Shown piece by piece: positions 62,880 through 64,000 of a stretch of 64,000 bases of DNA. Every line of letters starts with the position of its first letter. Positions within the stretch are counted from its first letter, which is position 1. Both the position numbers and the translations under genes were made by a program. This DNA comes from Polytrichum commune. Its lineage: Eukaryota; Streptophyta; Polytrichopsida; Polytrichales; Polytrichaceae. The notes under the pieces are model-generated. The model made no database searches, had not been told where the DNA came from, and saw nothing but the letters and a program-made list of their open reading frames with translations. The stretch is taken from positions 26,660,001 to 26,724,000 of the forward strand of contig OX485803.1 of assembly GCA_950295325.1 (NCBI GenBank), read 5' to 3'.

Positions 62880-63960
62880 TATCCTATCAAGAAGAACCAT
62901 GTGTTCTTCAGGGTTTCATTTGCTCTACAATGACCTATTGTGTCATGCAATGTGTTTCATTTGACAAACATGAAAAAACATAAGACAACATATGACAATG
63001 AATGACAACGATGATGATTGACATCAAAAGAAAATGAAAGACAAAACTAATACATACCAAATTCCCTAGAGATAACATTAGCCAAAGGCATTGTCAATTA
63101 TTGGCCCAAGGGTCCCATTCTCCAGCATCATGTACATGTATTGAATGCAAGTTTGAAGGTTTTTGGTGAGTTCATTGGGCATCCACACGACATCCACCTC
63201 ACCGATGAGAACATGCAAGCCAATCATGTTGATATGGACAATGGAGGAGGAACACAACTGGGTTTCCATTAGGAAACTTGCGTCTGGCTTGATCCCATGC
63301 ACGTCCTTTGACTTCCTTGCAAGTTAGAGTGCATACAAAATGGGGTTGGATGACACACGTGCACACTCTAAGTGTCTCACAATACAAATGGCACATTCAT
63401 CAGAGGTGATGTCTACAAACTTGGATTACACATCCAAGAAAAAAGGTGGAGCCTCTGAAGGGGTATCCTCATCACTTTCTTCTTTCTCCAAAGGTTTTGG
63501 TGGATCTTCCTTCTTCACCTATTGAAGGACCTTTTTCACTTTCTACTTTGGTATTTTTGTGTGATGATGACTTCTCCACTTTGTGGGCAGCCTTCATTGT
63601 CAAATTGTGAAACTCTGACATGGGGGTTCAAGGTCATCTCTAGCCTTCCTCTACGGGGGTGCAAGTGGCTTAGTGGCAATGTCAAGTTGGCAAACCCTCC
63701 CAAACTTCTCTACAATTTTATGGAGCTCTCTATGCTTTCTATTCTCCCACACAAGATATAACTTCAACAACACGGGTTCTTTGTACACCTTACATAATTT
63801 AAGACCCTATGGTAAGATGTCATGTTATTGCCCTTATGTACAAGTTTACAAATCATACAAGAGAATGGAGTCTTGTGTTCTTCAACCTTATGTGCATGAC
63901 AACCTCATACAGTCCACCCTCTATAAATGTTAACCCTCTCTAAATGTTAACTTTCTTCTA
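62880..63960 (-). other. Unrecognised broken frames at the window end
   Basis: On the minus strand, fragments such as VKKEDPPKPLEKEESDEDTP (about 63500-63425) and EVDVVWMPNELTKNLQTCIQ (about 63200-63140) look protein-like but lie in different frames with stops between. They may be a decayed gene or transposon. No family assigned. Confidence 0.2.
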
Positions 63961-64000
63961 CTCCCCACATATTGCACACTATAAATGTTAAACGTGTTAA

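Noticed and set aside
1-64000. CRISPR arrays, bacterial operons, tRNA or rRNA genes
   Set aside because: The sequence is eukaryotic with spliced genes. No regularly spaced short repeats of CRISPR type were seen, and no tRNA cloverleaf or rRNA sequence was recognised by eye.

Overview
This window looks like nuclear DNA of a land plant with a repeat-rich, AT-rich genome. Coding sequence is sparse, genes are split by many short GT-AG introns, and most intergenic and intronic space is made of degenerate transposon-derived repeats. All coordinates and splice junctions were derived by hand from the sequence, without alignment or search. Family assignments rest on motifs and remembered family architecture.

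Four apparently functional genes are supported. (1) A half-size ABCG transporter of the ABCG21/22/27 type, + strand, nine coding exons, 27311-33874, 743 aa, all ABC motifs intact. (2) A glucosamine-6-phosphate N-acetyltransferase (GNA1), - strand, seven short exons, 39024-36294, 152 aa. Its exons are too short to stand out as open frames; it was found by chaining splice sites in phase. (3) TOM7, + strand, one exon, 50635-50805, 56 aa. (4) A homologue of the axonemal protein IQUB/CFAP253, - strand, seven chained exons, 59052-53371, with a probable extra 5' exon holding part of a ubiquitin-like domain near 59355-59250. IQUB-type proteins belong to motile cilia. The gene therefore suggests a plant with swimming sperm (bryophyte, lycophyte, fern, Ginkgo or cycad) rather than a conifer or flowering plant. 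This is inference from gene content.

Mobile DNA: a broken PIF/Harbinger element (transposase 42017-43421 with a one-base frameshift; convergent Myb/SANT-like partner 45483-44505 with an in-frame stop and a frameshift); a 1247-bp non-autonomous hAT element with an 8-bp target duplication (8005-9251); a 362-bp TTA-duplicating MITE (18693-19054); three copies of a second probable Harbinger-type MITE family (17960-18683, 22824-23197, 23615-24116); and several foldback elements. At least three dispersed repeat families recur in intergenic DNA and inside introns of the ABCG, GNA1 and IQUB genes.

Layout: 1-24 kb is gene-free repeat DNA; 24-27.3 kb is a GC-richer stretch that probably holds the ABCG promoter and 5' UTR; 27.3-33.9 kb ABCG; 36.3-39.0 kb GNA1; 42-45.5 kb Harbinger; 46-50 kb AT-rich with a 123-bp tandem array; 50.6 kb TOM7; 53.4-59.4 kb IQUB; 59.5-64 kb repeats and a long TA microsatellite. 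The genes are unrelated housekeeping, transport and flagellar genes, not an operon or cluster. I found no convincing new molecular system. The most informative items are the two genes hidden in short exons and the set of precisely bounded MITEs and foldbacks.
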